DNA of 54,643 nt from Candidatus Melainabacteria bacterium (GTDB lineage: Bacteria > Cyanobacteriota > Vampirovibrionia > Obscuribacterales > Obscuribacteraceae): assembly GCA_027451745.1 (NCBI GenBank), contig DAIDIP010000021.1, positions 1 through 54,643 on the forward strand. Reading direction: 5' to 3'. The notes under the pieces were generated by a model, which saw only the letters and a list, made by a program, of their open reading frames with translations, did no database searches and was not told the origin of the DNA. A program made the position numbers and the translations under genes. This document shows, one piece after another, positions 44,356 to 54,001 of this stretch (positions are counted from its first letter, which is position 1; each line of letters starts with the position of its first letter).

Positions 44356-46005
44356 GTGAGTGTTGGTTCTTTCATCTTGATGTTACACAGCCACTTGCCT
44401 TACTACCGCAAGGCCGGAATGTGGCCTTTTGGCGAAGAAAGCGTTTATGAATGTATAGCTGAAACATACATTCCTTTGCTAAACATCATCGATGAGCTCA
44501 ATTCAGAAGGTATCAAAGCCAATATTACCTTAGGCATTACCCCAGTTTTAGCCGAGCAATTAGCAGATGAGCATTTAAACAAAGGTTTCGTCAAATTCTT
44601 GGACGATCGAATAGAGGCAGCTCGCTTGGATGAAAAACGATTTGCTACGCGCACAGACGATAAAAGCGCAAGATATTTGCAATTAGCTCGATTTTACAAA
44701 CAATGGTTCTCCGGCATCAAAAGCGATTATTTAGAACGTTGGCAAAGCGACATTATTGGCACCCTTCGTCGTTTTCAAGACCAGGGATTGATTGAAATTA
44801 CTACATCTGCGGCTACACATTGTTTTTCACCTTTGTTAGAAACTGATAGTTCGCTGCATGCCCAATTTAAAACTGGCGTAGAAGCATATAAGCGTCATTT
44901 TGGCCGAGCGCCACAAGGTGCCTGGTTGCCAGAATGTGCTTATAGACCAGGAGACAATTCGCGCTCAGGCATTGAGCGCTGGTTATATGAAGCAGGCATC
45001 AAATACTTTTTTACTGAATCATTTGTTATTGAAGGTGGACAAAAAACAGAATTAAGGCGCGCTTTTGGTCCTTATGGCAGCATTGAATATTTGCCAGTGT
45101 CCAATATGAAAGAAACCGGACTTGATACATATGAAGCTTACTGGCTAAAAGACTATCCTGTCAGTGTTCTTGCTAGACACGAACAAGCTGGTTTTCAAGT
45201 CTGGTCGGCAGATCATGGTTACCCAGGTGATGGCAATTATAGAGAATTCCACAAAAAAGACGATGTTTCCGGTTTGCACTTTTGGAAATTGACTTCCAAA
45301 AAAACAGATTTGGGTGACAAAGAAATTTATAGTCCCGAAGCCGCCTTGCAAAGAGTGCACGAAAATTCTGATCACTATGCCGCTTTCATTCAACAGCAAT
45401 TGACTGACTACTTAAAAGCTCATGGACAGCCTGGACTCATTATGGTGAGCTTTGACACCGAACTTTTTGGCCATTGGTGGTTTGAAGGAATTATTTGGAT
45501 AAAAGAAGTAATTCGCAAATTAAAAACCTATACAGCAGTGAAAATGCAAACAGCAAGTGAATACTTAGCTGAAAATCCACCCAGGCAAGCTATTTCATTA
45601 CCAGAATCTTCTTGGGGCTCTGGTGGACACTGGCAAGTTTGGCTTAATAACGAAACCGAATGGATGTGGCCCATTATTCATGATGCTGAAAAAACTATGG
45701 AATCCCTGGTTAATACTCACTCAGGCAACGGCAACAGTAAGAACGGCAACAATTTATCCAAACGCGCTCTCGATCAAGCAGCGCGTGAATTGCTCCTGCT
45801 AGAGTCGAGCGATTGGCCATTTCTTGTCACAACAGGGCAAGCAAAAGATTATGCTATTGAACGCTTCAATGCACACAAAGACCGATTTAAAACGCTCACT
45901 GATATGCTTAAATCAGGCCGCTATGAAGAGTCAGCAATAGCAGAAATTGAAAACACAGATAATTGTTTTCCAGATATAAAACCAGAATATTTTTCACTAA
46001 ACTAG
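44356..46005 (+). CDS. GH57 family 1,4-alpha-glucan branching enzyme
   Basis: 549 residues. Makes alpha-1,6 branches in glycogen. GH57 features: LMLHSHLPYYRKAGMWPFGEESVYE at the start, the nucleophile-type Glu in GAWLPECAYRPG (E193), and the acid/base-type Asp in VSFDTELFGHWWFEG (D367). The YECIAETYIPLL helix and WSADHGYPGD segment are typical of the branching rather than amylase subgroup. GTG 44356 is preceded by CGAGG. Thirteen bp from pyk, so glycogen structure and glycolysis are linked in one transcript. No glgA or glgC in view. Confidence 0.88.
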   Translation: MSVGSFILMLHSHLPYYRKAGMWPFGEESVYECIAETYIPLLNIIDELNSEGIKANITLGITPVLAEQLADEHLNKGFVKFLDDRIEAARLDEKRFATRTDDKSARYLQLARFYKQWFSGIKSDYLERWQSDIIGTLRRFQDQGLIEITTSAATHCFSPLLETDSSLHAQFKTGVEAYKRHFGRAPQGAWLPECAYRPGDNSRSGIERWLYEAGIKYFFTESFVIEGGQKTELRRAFGPYGSIEYLPVSNMKETGLDTYEAYWLKDYPVSVLARHEQAGFQVWSADHGYPGDGNYREFHKKDDVSGLHFWKLTSKKTDLGDKEIYSPEAALQRVHENSDHYAAFIQQQLTDYLKAHGQPGLIMVSFDTELFGHWWFEGIIWIKEVIRKLKTYTAVKMQTASEYLAENPPRQAISLPESSWGSGGHWQVWLNNETEWMWPIIHDAEKTMESLVNTHSGNGNSKNGNNLSKRALDQAARELLLLESSDWPFLVTTGQAKDYAIERFNAHKDRFKTLTDMLKSGRYEESAIAEIENTDNCFPDIKPEYFSLN

Positions 46006-46018
46006 GCGGTGTTTCATC

Positions 46019-47548
46019 TTGTCCAATATATCTTTTACTAACGTTGCAACTAATATAAATAAAAAAACTTTGCAAAATCCCTCAACTACAAATGAAGACG
46101 AAATCAATATAGATTATTGTCCCAATCCCAGCTTTACACGCGCCAAAATTATTGCCACCATAGGACCATCTTGTTCCAGCGTGGAAATGATTGAACAATT
46201 AGTCAATGCCGGTATGGACGTAGCACGCATCAATTGTTCTCATGCCGACCATGCTTTTATAGAAACGATAATTGATCGCGTCAGACAAGTTAGTGAAAAA
46301 CTTGACCACTCAGTAGGTATTTTATTAGATCTCTCTGGTCCCAAATTGCGTACTGGCAAAATTTCCAAAGGACCAGTATCTTTAAAGGCCGGCGAAAAAT
46401 TCACTATCACTACGCGCAAAATAGATGGCTCAGATAAAATTGTTAGCACCAACTATACAGATATGGCAAAGGATGTAAGTCCTGGCGACAGAATTCTTTT
46501 AGATGATGGACTAATCGAATTGTCCGTAGAGCATAATGATGGCTCAGAAATTGAATGTTCAATACTAAATGATGGCATATTGAAAGACCATCAAGGTATA
46601 AATCTTCCCGGTGTGCGCTTATCTATTCCCGCTTTAACAGATAAAGATAAAAGTGATTTAGCTTTCGGGCTAAAAAAGGGCGTGGACTATGTTGCCCTAT
46701 CTTTTGTGCGTGATGCTGAAGACATTGAACAATTGCGCCAAATCATAAATGATTTATCTGGTAGTGAGCCACCTGTTTTAATAGTGGCAAAACTAGAAAA
46801 GCCAGAAGCCATCGAAAAGCTTGATGAGATTATGGCAGTTACAGACAGTGTCATGGTTGCTCGCGGAGACCTCGGTGTTGAATTGGCGCCAGAAATGGTA
46901 CCGCCAGTGCAAAAGCTTATTATCAAAAAAGCAAATGCTTTAGGTAAGCCGGTTATAACCGCCACCCAAATGCTTGATTCAATGGTAAATAATCCCCGTC
47001 CTACTCGTGCGGAAGCATCAGATGTGGCCAATGCAATATACGATGGCACAGATGCTGTAATGCTTTCAGAAGAAACGGCCACCGGTGCTTATCCTGTTGA
47101 AGCTGTGCGTATGATGGACCGCATTGCTTGCCGCGCAGAAACAAGTGTTGATTTCAGTCAATTACATAAGCATGCACTGCCTACATCAGCGCATGCTATC
47201 GCCCATGCTGCTTGCAGTATGGCTGTAGATATGAAAGCAACTGCAATAGCCGCTTTCACTAAAACCGGAGCCACTGCTAGACACATCGCTCAGTTTAGAC
47301 CACCTACAGCAATCATTGCCCTGACCCAGGATTTGCATGTGTATAGACAATTGTCTTTACTCTGGGGTACAACGCCATTAATGCTTACAGAAGCAAGTGA
47401 CTCAGAATCAACATTAGCAATGGTAGAAGATGTCCTTTTCCAGAAGCATTATGTTGAGCCAGGCGATAATGTGATAATTACGGGCGGACTTCCAATTGCA
47501 GCTCGTGGTCCAGCCAATTTCGTCAAACTTTCTACAATTAAAAAGTAG
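46019..47548 (+). CDS. pyk: Pyruvate kinase
   Basis: 509 residues. Converts phosphoenolpyruvate and ADP to pyruvate and ATP. Motifs: TRAKIIATIGPSC, AGMDVARINCSHA, LDLSGPKLRTGKI, DKDKSDLAFGLKKGVDYVALSFVR, AKLEKPEAIE with VARGDLGVEL, TATQMLDSMVNNPRPTRAEASDVANA, LSEETATGAYP, and the C-terminal regulatory domain. The N-terminal 40 residues before TRAKI are extra and weakly conserved-looking. TTG 46019 is the apparent start, since no ATG occurs before the core. Thirteen bp after the branching-enzyme gene. Confidence 0.95.
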   Translation: MSNISFTNVATNINKKTLQNPSTTNEDEINIDYCPNPSFTRAKIIATIGPSCSSVEMIEQLVNAGMDVARINCSHADHAFIETIIDRVRQVSEKLDHSVGILLDLSGPKLRTGKISKGPVSLKAGEKFTITTRKIDGSDKIVSTNYTDMAKDVSPGDRILLDDGLIELSVEHNDGSEIECSILNDGILKDHQGINLPGVRLSIPALTDKDKSDLAFGLKKGVDYVALSFVRDAEDIEQLRQIINDLSGSEPPVLIVAKLEKPEAIEKLDEIMAVTDSVMVARGDLGVELAPEMVPPVQKLIIKKANALGKPVITATQMLDSMVNNPRPTRAEASDVANAIYDGTDAVMLSEETATGAYPVEAVRMMDRIACRAETSVDFSQLHKHALPTSAHAIAHAACSMAVDMKATAIAAFTKTGATARHIAQFRPPTAIIALTQDLHVYRQLSLLWGTTPLMLTEASDSESTLAMVEDVLFQKHYVEPGDNVIITGGLPIAARGPANFVKLSTIKK

Positions 47549-47639
47549 AAAAAGCTGATAAAAGTGAGACCTGCCCTATTGACTATCCGCTTGAAATGAG
47601 AGACTTCTGACACAGTCCCTTGGCATCTGCAAAATGAGG

Positions 47640-48284
47640 CTATGTTTCGCTGCCGACCAAATAACCACACACTGGATCATTATTGAGTATGTGTTGTTTA
47701 CGCATTACTTTTGTGCCCAACAATTCTTCAATCAGCTTTGGTTCCATTGCACAAATTTGTCTATATTCAGAGGCTAAATCGTGCAAAGCACAATTGCGTT
47801 GATAAATAATAAAACTGCCATCAGCTAATTTTTCCCAGTCAGTCATATAACCTTCACCAGAGAAGAATTTTGCTACTTCTACTACGCGCTCAGCCAAATC
47901 TTTGCCAGCCAGACGGTCTTGCAGCTTTTTTACTACCAATTCATTACGTTTTTTCAGTAAATTAGTTACACCTTGGGGTCCAACTTCTTCTTGCACTAAT
48001 TGCAGCAAGTCTTTTGCCAGATTGTCCGAGCCAGAGGGGAAAAGCGATTTTGCTTCTTTGCCTAAACGATAAAAATAATTTGGTCGGCCACGTAATTGCT
48101 TAACTAGACGAGATTCAACTAAATGCTCGCTCTGCAAATGAGACAAGTGGCGTCTGACAGCCATTTCGGTAATGCCCAATACATTGCTCAGTTGAGCCAC
48201 AGTCATTTCCCCCCGCCTTTTTAAATGCAAAAGCAAAGCTTCTTGGGTGTTATGAGGCTCAGTTTCTAAATGGGTACTTAACAT
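47640..48284 (-). CDS. sufR: SufR, iron-sulfur-dependent repressor of the suf operon
   Basis: 214 residues. N-terminal winged helix (MTVAQLSNVLGITEMAVRRHLSHLQSEHLV). C-terminal Cys residues C165 (QRNCALHDLA), C178 (YRQICAMEP) and C206 (DPVCGYLV) are the cluster ligands visible; cyanobacterial SufR has four conserved Cys, and a fourth is not apparent here. When loaded with a cluster it represses the divergent suf genes. Divergent from sufC with 242 bp between starts, where the nested repeats at 48361-48399 lie. ATG 48284 (TTAAGTACCC...) has no strong ribosome site. Confidence 0.9.
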   Translation of the reverse strand: MLSTHLETEPHNTQEALLLHLKRRGEMTVAQLSNVLGITEMAVRRHLSHLQSEHLVESRLVKQLRGRPNYFYRLGKEAKSLFPSGSDNLAKDLLQLVQEEVGPQGVTNLLKKRNELVVKKLQDRLAGKDLAERVVEVAKFFSGEGYMTDWEKLADGSFIIYQRNCALHDLASEYRQICAMEPKLIEELLGTKVMRKQHILNNDPVCGYLVGSET

Positions 48285-48360
48285 AAAAACGCTCGTAAAT
48301 TGCGCTCAGCCTGAAATTTATAAGACCTTTGCAAAGTCTAATGAGACGATAACTTTACTT

Positions 48361-48399
48361 TATAAGGAAAGGATTGTTAAAGTCATGACTTACCTTATA
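48361..48399. promoter_or_regulatory. Nested inverted repeats in the sufR-sufC intergenic region
   Basis: Outer arms TATAAGG (48361-48367) and CCTTATA (48393-48399) enclose an inner 12-bp palindrome AAGTCATGACTT (48380-48391). A likely SufR operator; the known cyanobacterial CAAC-N6-GTTG type site was not seen. Confidence 0.45.
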
Positions 48400-48526
48400 T
48401 ATTTTTGATACTATTATATCTGTAAAGTCCACCAAATGGGAATATTTCACATTTTTTAAGAGGGCTTTAAGGGTTTTTAAACCTTTCCTTTTACCGGACT
48501 TTCTCTTGCACAGGAAAACTCTACAT

Positions 48527-49303
48527 ATGTCAGCTAGTACGCCTATTTTGAAAATTGAAGATTTGCACGTCAAAGTGGAAGACAAAGAAATTCTACGTGG
48601 CGTTAACCTCACTATTAACCCAGGCGAAGCCCATGCTTTGATGGGGCGCAATGGTTCGGGTAAATCCACTTTGTCTTACACTCTTATGGGGCACCCCCGC
48701 TATCACGTCACAAAAGGTAGCATTATTTTTAAGGGCAAAAACATAAATGAAATGGGTCCAGATGAAAGAGCTAAACTTGGCCTAGCTCTTGCTTTTCAAT
48801 ACCCAATGGCTATCCCAGGCGTGTCGGTAGTAAATTTCCTTAAAGCTGCATTACGTGCTGTGCGGGGCAAAGATACACCAATCAAAGAATTTCGCCAAGA
48901 ATTGAAAACAAAGATGACAGAACTTGGTGTAAAAGACGAATTTCTCTCACGCTATGTCAATGATGGCTTTTCTGGTGGAGAAAAGAAACGCCTTGAAATT
49001 TTGCAATTGCTTTTGCTCAATCCAACCCTGGCTGTTTTAGATGAAACAGATTCTGGACTAGATATTGACGCTCTTAAAACAGTTGCTCATGGCATAAACA
49101 CTTTGCTTAAACCAGATACAGCAATTTTACTCATCACCCATTATCAAAGAATTTTGGACTATGTAAAACCACAATTTGTCCATATTTTCCAAGACGGACA
49201 AATTATTACTTCTGGTGGCGGCGATTTAGCCAAAGAACTTGAGGCCAAAGGTTATGACATAGTAACTAAAGACTTTAATCCAGTGGTGAGCGGCACACGG
49301 TAG
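48527..49303 (+). CDS. sufC: SufC, ATPase of the SufBCD cluster scaffold
   Basis: 258 residues from ATG 48527 (CAGGAAAAC upstream; the frame extends to 48506). ABC-type ATPase with Walker [10 protein letters not shown] (40-48), the Q-loop in [13 protein letters not shown], signature [12 protein letters not shown], and Walker [12 protein letters not shown]. It powers assembly on SufB-SufD. First gene of the suf operon; ten bp before sufB. Confidence 0.96.
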   Translation: MSASTPILKIEDLHVKVEDKEILRGVNLTINPGEAHALMGRNGSGKSTLSYTLMGHPRYHVTKGSIIFKGKNINEMGPDERAKLGLALAFQYPMAIPGVSVVNFLKAALRAVRGKDTPIKEFRQELKTKMTELGVKDEFLSRYVNDGFSGGEKKRLEILQLLLLNPTLAVLDETDSGLDIDALKTVAHGINTLLKPDTAILLITHYQRILDYVKPQFVHIFQDGQIITSGGGDLAKELEAKGYDIVTKDFNPVVSGTR

Positions 49304-49312
49304 GTATTAACA

Positions 49313-50782
49313 ATGGTAGTCGAAATGACTGAGGGCACAATGTCAACCGAATTAGCAAAATCTCCGGCCAATAATAATGAACTAGATGTTCATCAAATTG
49401 GTACTGACTATAAATACGGTTTTAGTGATAAAGAAGACTATATTTTTAAATCCGGTCGTGGACTAACCAAAGAAATTGTTGAATACATTTCTCGTATCAA
49501 AAAAGAACCACAATGGATGCTCGACTTTCGTTTGAAAGCTCTAGACATTTTCTTGAAAAAGCCTATGCCTAATTGGGGCAATACTGAGTTGCTTAATGAC
49601 ATAGACTTTCAAAACATTTTTTATTACATTAGACCTTCAGAAAAACAAGGTACCAATTGGAATGATGTACCAGAAGGCATTAAACAAACATTTGATCGCT
49701 TAGGTATTCCAGAAGCCGAACGCAAATTTTTAGCTGGTGTTACTGCTCAATACGAATCAGAAGTTGTTTATCACTCTATTCGTGAAGACTTAACCAAGCA
49801 AGGTGTTATTTTCTTAGATATGGACTCTGGCTTGCGTGAGCATGAAGATATTGTTCGTGAGCATTTTGCCACAGTAATTCCAGCTGCGGACAATAAATTT
49901 TCTGCTTTAAACTCTGCTGTTTGGTCTGGCGGTAGTTTCATTTGGATTCCTGCCGGTGTAAAAGTAGAAATTCCATTGCAGGCATATTTCCGCATCAATG
50001 CTGAAAATATGGGTCAATTTGAACGCACTTTGATTATTGCTGAGCCTGGTAGCTTTGTTCACTATATTGAAGGCTGCACAGCCCCTGTTTATACGACAGA
50101 TTCTTTGCACTCAGCAGTGGTTGAATTAATTGCCAAAAAAGGAGCTCATATTCGCTATACCACTATTCAAAACTGGTCTAAAAATGTCTATAACCTGGTC
50201 ACCAAACGAGCAGTGGCTAATGAAGATGCCAAAGTAGAATGGATTGATGGCAATTTAGGCTCCAAATTGACCATGAAATATCCAGCCATTTATTTAATGG
50301 GACCAAGAGCTCACGGCGAAGTATTGTCTATTGCTTTTGCTGGTGATGATCAACACCAAGATGCCGGTGCCAAGATGGTGCATGCTGCACCAGACACTAC
50401 GTCAATAATTGTTTCTAAGTCAATTTCAAAAAATGGCGGACGCACATCTTATCGTGGTCTAGTTAAAGTTTATCCTGAAGCCAAAAATGTCAAATCAAAT
50501 GTACGTTGTGATGCTTTACTGCTAGATGAAAAATCACGTTCGGATACTTACCCAACAATGGAAATTGATGAAAAAGAAGCAACTATCGAGCATGAAGCCA
50601 CCGTTTCTAAAGTTGGTGAAGAGCAATTGTTCTATTTGATGAGCAGAGGACTTAGCCAAGACGAAGCCACCGCTATGATAGTTAACGGTTTCTTTGAACC
50701 ATTCACCAAAGAATTGCCTTTAGAATATGCTGTCGAGCTCAATCGCTTAATTCAGTTAGAGATGGAAGGCTCTGTAGGATAG
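49313..50782 (+). CDS. sufB: SufB, Fe-S cluster scaffold subunit
   Basis: 489 residues. Beta-helix scaffold that builds clusters with SufC and SufD. Motifs: [89 protein letters not shown] (cluster-related Cys), [17 protein letters not shown], and [17 protein letters not shown] at the C-terminus. Several Met codons lie near the N-terminus; ATG 49313 is the outermost and MSTELAKS nine codons later is possible. Followed by an unusual GC-rich 38-codon ORF before sufD. Confidence 0.96.
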   Translation: MVVEMTEGTMSTELAKSPANNNELDVHQIGTDYKYGFSDKEDYIFKSGRGLTKEIVEYISRIKKEPQWMLDFRLKALDIFLKKPMPNWGNTELLNDIDFQNIFYYIRPSEKQGTNWNDVPEGIKQTFDRLGIPEAERKFLAGVTAQYESEVVYHSIREDLTKQGVIFLDMDSGLREHEDIVREHFATVIPAADNKFSALNSAVWSGGSFIWIPAGVKVEIPLQAYFRINAENMGQFERTLIIAEPGSFVHYIEGCTAPVYTTDSLHSAVVELIAKKGAHIRYTTIQNWSKNVYNLVTKRAVANEDAKVEWIDGNLGSKLTMKYPAIYLMGPRAHGEVLSIAFAGDDQHQDAGAKMVHAAPDTTSIIVSKSISKNGGRTSYRGLVKVYPEAKNVKSNVRCDALLLDEKSRSDTYPTMEIDEKEATIEHEATVSKVGEEQLFYLMSRGLSQDEATAMIVNGFFEPFTKELPLEYAVELNRLIQLEMEGSVG

Positions 50783-50790
50783 CGTAGCTT

Positions 50791-50907
50791 ATGATGAAGG
50801 ATGACAAGAAATACAGCGAAGTGCAGGGCGCCCAAGTCGGCGGCCGGAATGAAGCGTGGATACGCGCGGAGAAGCTGAAGTGTGAAAGCGACGGAGCGCC
50901 TATATAA
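50791..50907 (+). CDS. GC-rich 38-codon ORF filling the sufB-sufD gap
   Basis: ATG 50791 to TAA 50905-50907. It starts eight bases after sufB, and its stop overlaps the sufD ATG (TAATG). The peptide starts MMKDDKKYSEVQGAQVGG; it is hydrophilic and has one Cys. By hand count 64 of 117 bases are G or C, against clearly AT-rich flanks. The sufD ribosome site GGAG (50893-50896) lies inside it. It may be a coupled microprotein, or an inserted repeat that happens to stay open. Ribosome site for the ORF itself is weak (GGAT). Confidence 0.5.
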   Translation: MMKDDKKYSEVQGAQVGGRNEAWIRAEKLKCESDGAPI

Positions 50908-52331
50908 TGTTTTACTTCGAAAATTATCTGGCAAAATTAAACAAAGAACCAAAATGGCTCCAAGACAAACGCAATTTGGCCTGGCAAGAATATTCCAAAT
51001 TGCCTATGCCCAATCCTAGTGAAGAAGGTTGGCGTGTATTAGATCTTGATATTATTAATCTCGATAATTTGCTCGATAATTTAAAAACGCTGCCTTGCTC
51101 AGGTACTAAAGCCCATGATTTAAGTATGCTCGACAAGCATCTTGCCGGCTATGAACAAATGCTTGATTCAATCAAAGAAAGAGCAGGCATCATCATAGAA
51201 TCTTCTGAAGGTGTCTGGTTTTATTTGGATGAAGAAACAGCAAAGAAGGGAGTAGTAATTTCTACTTTGGCTGACGCTGTACAAAATGACAAAACCAATG
51301 AACATATTCAAAGTTATTATTGTCGCCATTTGGATAATCTAGACAAGCCACTGTTGCGCGCTAATAAATTCGCTCTTTTAAATGATTCTATTTGTCAAAA
51401 TGGTGTTTTTGTATATATCCCAGAAAATGTTGAACTCAAAAAACCACTCATTTATTTAAATCTTCATAGCAAAGATACGCAATCGCTCACAATGTCTCGT
51501 CTTCTTTTAGTGGCAGACAAAAATGCCCACCTTTCTTTTGTCAGTGTACTTGCTACAGAAGGCAATATTGGCAAAGGTGTTATTCCCACAAGCAATAAAT
51601 TATCTTTGGCCAATTGCTTACTCGAAGTTTATTTAGAAGCCGGCGCTCATCTAAATTATGTTGAAGTACAAAACTTCTCTCAAGACACTTTTTCTATTGG
51701 ACACAGCTACTATACTCTTGAGCGTGATAGCAATCTAAATTCATTAGTTACAGCTTTTGGTGGCGAACAATTGAAGAGCGAAATGCAAGTGATTATGCAA
51801 GATCGTGGTGCCCAAAGCAGCCTCAATGGTGTGATTTTAGGTAATGAAACAGAACACTTTAATTTCAATACAATTGAAGATCATCTTGCTCCAGACACTA
51901 AATCTAACATAGATTTTCGAATTGCCTTGCAAGACGAAGCGCAGTCAATTTATCATGGCACAATCCAAGTTGCCAAAGCGGCCCAAAAAACAGAGGCTTT
52001 TCAAAGCAATAAAAATCTTCTTTTAGGTAAACATTCTCATGCCGATTCAATTCCAAAATTAGAAATTTTGGCTGATGACGTTAAATGTTCACACGGTGCA
52101 ACCGTTGGACCAGTTGATAAAAAACAAATCTTTTATTTGATGAGTCGTGGTTTGACCGAGCCTCAAGCAGAAGAATTGATTGTCAATGGATTTTTCCATC
52201 AATTATTGAACAATTGCCCAATAGCAGGCGTGAGCGACTGGCTAGACTTAATTGTGGCAGAAAAAATTGCTTCTTGCGAAGTAAAGCCTAAGCAAGCAAA
52301 AACAAACAGAGAACCAGCCTTAACCAGATAA
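50907..52331 (+). CDS. sufD: SufD, Fe-S scaffold subunit
   Basis: 474 residues. Beta-helix partner of SufB that helps iron entry. Motifs: NKEPKWLQDKRNLAWQEYSKLPMPNPSEEGWR (the usual N-terminal helix), [74 protein letters not shown]. His and Cys in the DVKCSHGA block are in place. ATG 50907 overlaps the preceding small ORF's stop, with GGAG ten bases before. Same order as in cyanobacterial suf operons, apart from that insert. Confidence 0.95.
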   Translation: MFYFENYLAKLNKEPKWLQDKRNLAWQEYSKLPMPNPSEEGWRVLDLDIINLDNLLDNLKTLPCSGTKAHDLSMLDKHLAGYEQMLDSIKERAGIIIESSEGVWFYLDEETAKKGVVISTLADAVQNDKTNEHIQSYYCRHLDNLDKPLLRANKFALLNDSICQNGVFVYIPENVELKKPLIYLNLHSKDTQSLTMSRLLLVADKNAHLSFVSVLATEGNIGKGVIPTSNKLSLANCLLEVYLEAGAHLNYVEVQNFSQDTFSIGHSYYTLERDSNLNSLVTAFGGEQLKSEMQVIMQDRGAQSSLNGVILGNETEHFNFNTIEDHLAPDTKSNIDFRIALQDEAQSIYHGTIQVAKAAQKTEAFQSNKNLLLGKHSHADSIPKLEILADDVKCSHGATVGPVDKKQIFYLMSRGLTEPQAEELIVNGFFHQLLNNCPIAGVSDWLDLIVAEKIASCEVKPKQAKTNREPALTR

Positions 52332-52355
52332 TTTATATACAATAGGTAAATTGCC

Positions 52356-52673
52356 GTGACAGATAATTTTGTTAAAGTAGCTTTAAAATCTGACGTCTCA
52401 AAGGATACAATAAAAGCGGTTGAGATTGCGGGCAAGCATATAGCCATTTGTCAAAGTGGTGAAAATTACTATGCTATTAGCGATATTTGTTCCCACGCTA
52501 AAGTAGCTTTGCACAATGGCCAAATTGTTGGTGAAGAAATCGAATGTCCTAAGCATGGAGCACGTTTTGATTTAAAAACTGGCAAAGCCATGTGTTTACC
52601 AGCAGTACAACCAATTGCAACTTATCCATTGGAAGTAAGAGGCGATGAGATTTGGATCGCAGTTGCTGAATAA
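52356..52673 (+). CDS. Rieske-type [2Fe-2S] ferredoxin
   Basis: 105 residues from GTG 52356. The cluster motifs are C-x-H (ICSHAKVALHNG) and C-x2-H (ECPKHGARFDLKTG), as in the NirD/dioxygenase ferredoxin group. It is placed between sufD and sufS, an arrangement also known in some other bacterial suf operons. It could supply electrons for cluster assembly or be a first client of the machinery; neither is shown. Cytoplasmic, no signal peptide. Confidence 0.9.
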   Translation: MTDNFVKVALKSDVSKDTIKAVEIAGKHIAICQSGENYYAISDICSHAKVALHNGQIVGEEIECPKHGARFDLKTGKAMCLPAVQPIATYPLEVRGDEIWIAVAE

Positions 52674-52744
52674 AATACCAAAAGACAGATAAGTGCAAAA
52701 AAGATACAGCACAAACAAAGATAGAAAAAGGCAGATAAAGATAG

Positions 52745-54001
52745 ATGTTAAATACAAATGAAATTAGAAAAGACTTTCCAATACTAAGCCGCGAAGTAAA
52801 CGGCAAAAAACTCATTTATCTTGATAATGCTGCTACTTCACAAAAGCCTATCCAAGTCATTGATGCTATTTCTGATTACTATAAAAGATATAATGCCAAT
52901 GTTCATCGCGGTATTCACACTCTAAGTGAAGAAGCAACAACTGCTTATGAAGAAACTCGCGAACTAATTACAGACTTTATCAAAGCAGACGACAGTAAAG
53001 AAATTATTTTTACTGCTAATGCTACCGCCGCCATCAATTTAGTAGCCTTCAGCTGGGGCAAAGCCAATATCAAGAAGGGTGATGAAATAGTTTTATCTCC
53101 TATGGAACATCACTCCAACTTAGTTCCGTGGCAAATGTTAGCCAAAGAGACTGGCGCTAAGCTTTTATTTCTTGAATTGACCGAAGATGGTCAAATAGAC
53201 ATGGAATCTGCCAAAGAATGGATTGGACCGCATACCAAGCTAGTTGCAATTACCCAGATGTCTAATGTTTTTGGCACCATTAATCCAATAGCTGAAATAG
53301 CTAAATTAGCTCATGCTCGTGGCGCTTTGCTCTTAGTTGATGGCGCACAAGGTGTTCCTCATATACCTACATCAGTCCATGAATTGCAATGCGATTTTCT
53401 TGCCTTTTCAATGCACAAGATGCTTGGACCAACTGGCGTTGGTGTGCTTTGGGCAAAGCGTGAAATTCTAGAAGCCATGCCGCCTTTTATGGGTGGTGGC
53501 GACATGATTAGCTCAGTTAAGCTGACATCTTTTACTGCCAATGAATTGCCTTGGAAATTTGAAGCTGGCACACCAAATATTGCTGATGTCATAGCCAGCG
53601 GCGCAGCAATAACATATCTAAACAAAATTGGTATGCAAGCTGTACGTGAACATGAAATTGAATTGAGCAAATATGCTCTTAGCCTTTTTGCTGAAACAAG
53701 CAAAAATGGCATGGGCGATGACTTAGTGCTTTATGGACCCTTAGATGCCAGCAAACGCGGTGGTGTATTTTCTTTCAACCTTGGTGACATTCACCCACAT
53801 GATATTGGCCAGATACTAAGTGATCAAGGCGTGGCTATTCGTGCTGGACATCACTGTTGTCAGCCGCTTATGAATGAACTTGGTGTACCAGGAACTGCTA
53901 GAGCTAGTTTTTATATCTATAACACTAAAGAAGAAGTAGACATGTTATTCACAGCTCTTAAAGAAGCAAAGAAGGTCTTAGGGCATGTCTCTATCCGATG
54001 A
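52745..54001 (+). CDS. sufS: SufS cysteine desulfurase
   Basis: 418 residues. PLP enzyme that takes sulfur from cysteine for SufU. Motifs: YLDNAATSQKP, NVHRGIHTLSEEAT, PMEHHSNLVPWQ, the PLP lysine K225 (FSMHKMLGPTGVGVLW), and the catalytic Cys C371 in RAGHHCCQP (a Cys instead of the usual Ala follows it). ATG 52745. Overlaps sufU by 17 bp. Confidence 0.96.
   Translation: MLNTNEIRKDFPILSREVNGKKLIYLDNAATSQKPIQVIDAISDYYKRYNANVHRGIHTLSEEATTAYEETRELITDFIKADDSKEIIFTANATAAINLVAFSWGKANIKKGDEIVLSPMEHHSNLVPWQMLAKETGAKLLFLELTEDGQIDMESAKEWIGPHTKLVAITQMSNVFGTINPIAEIAKLAHARGALLLVDGAQGVPHIPTSVHELQCDFLAFSMHKMLGPTGVGVLWAKREILEAMPPFMGGGDMISSVKLTSFTANELPWKFEAGTPNIADVIASGAAITYLNKIGMQAVREHEIELSKYALSLFAETSKNGMGDDLVLYGPLDASKRGGVFSFNLGDIHPHDIGQILSDQGVAIRAGHHCCQPLMNELGVPGTARASFYIYNTKEEVDMLFTALKEAKKVLGHVSIR

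Noticed and set aside
44151-44375. 74-codon minus-strand frame overlapping the branching-enzyme start
   Set aside because: Conflicts with a well-supported gene and lacks a ribosome site.
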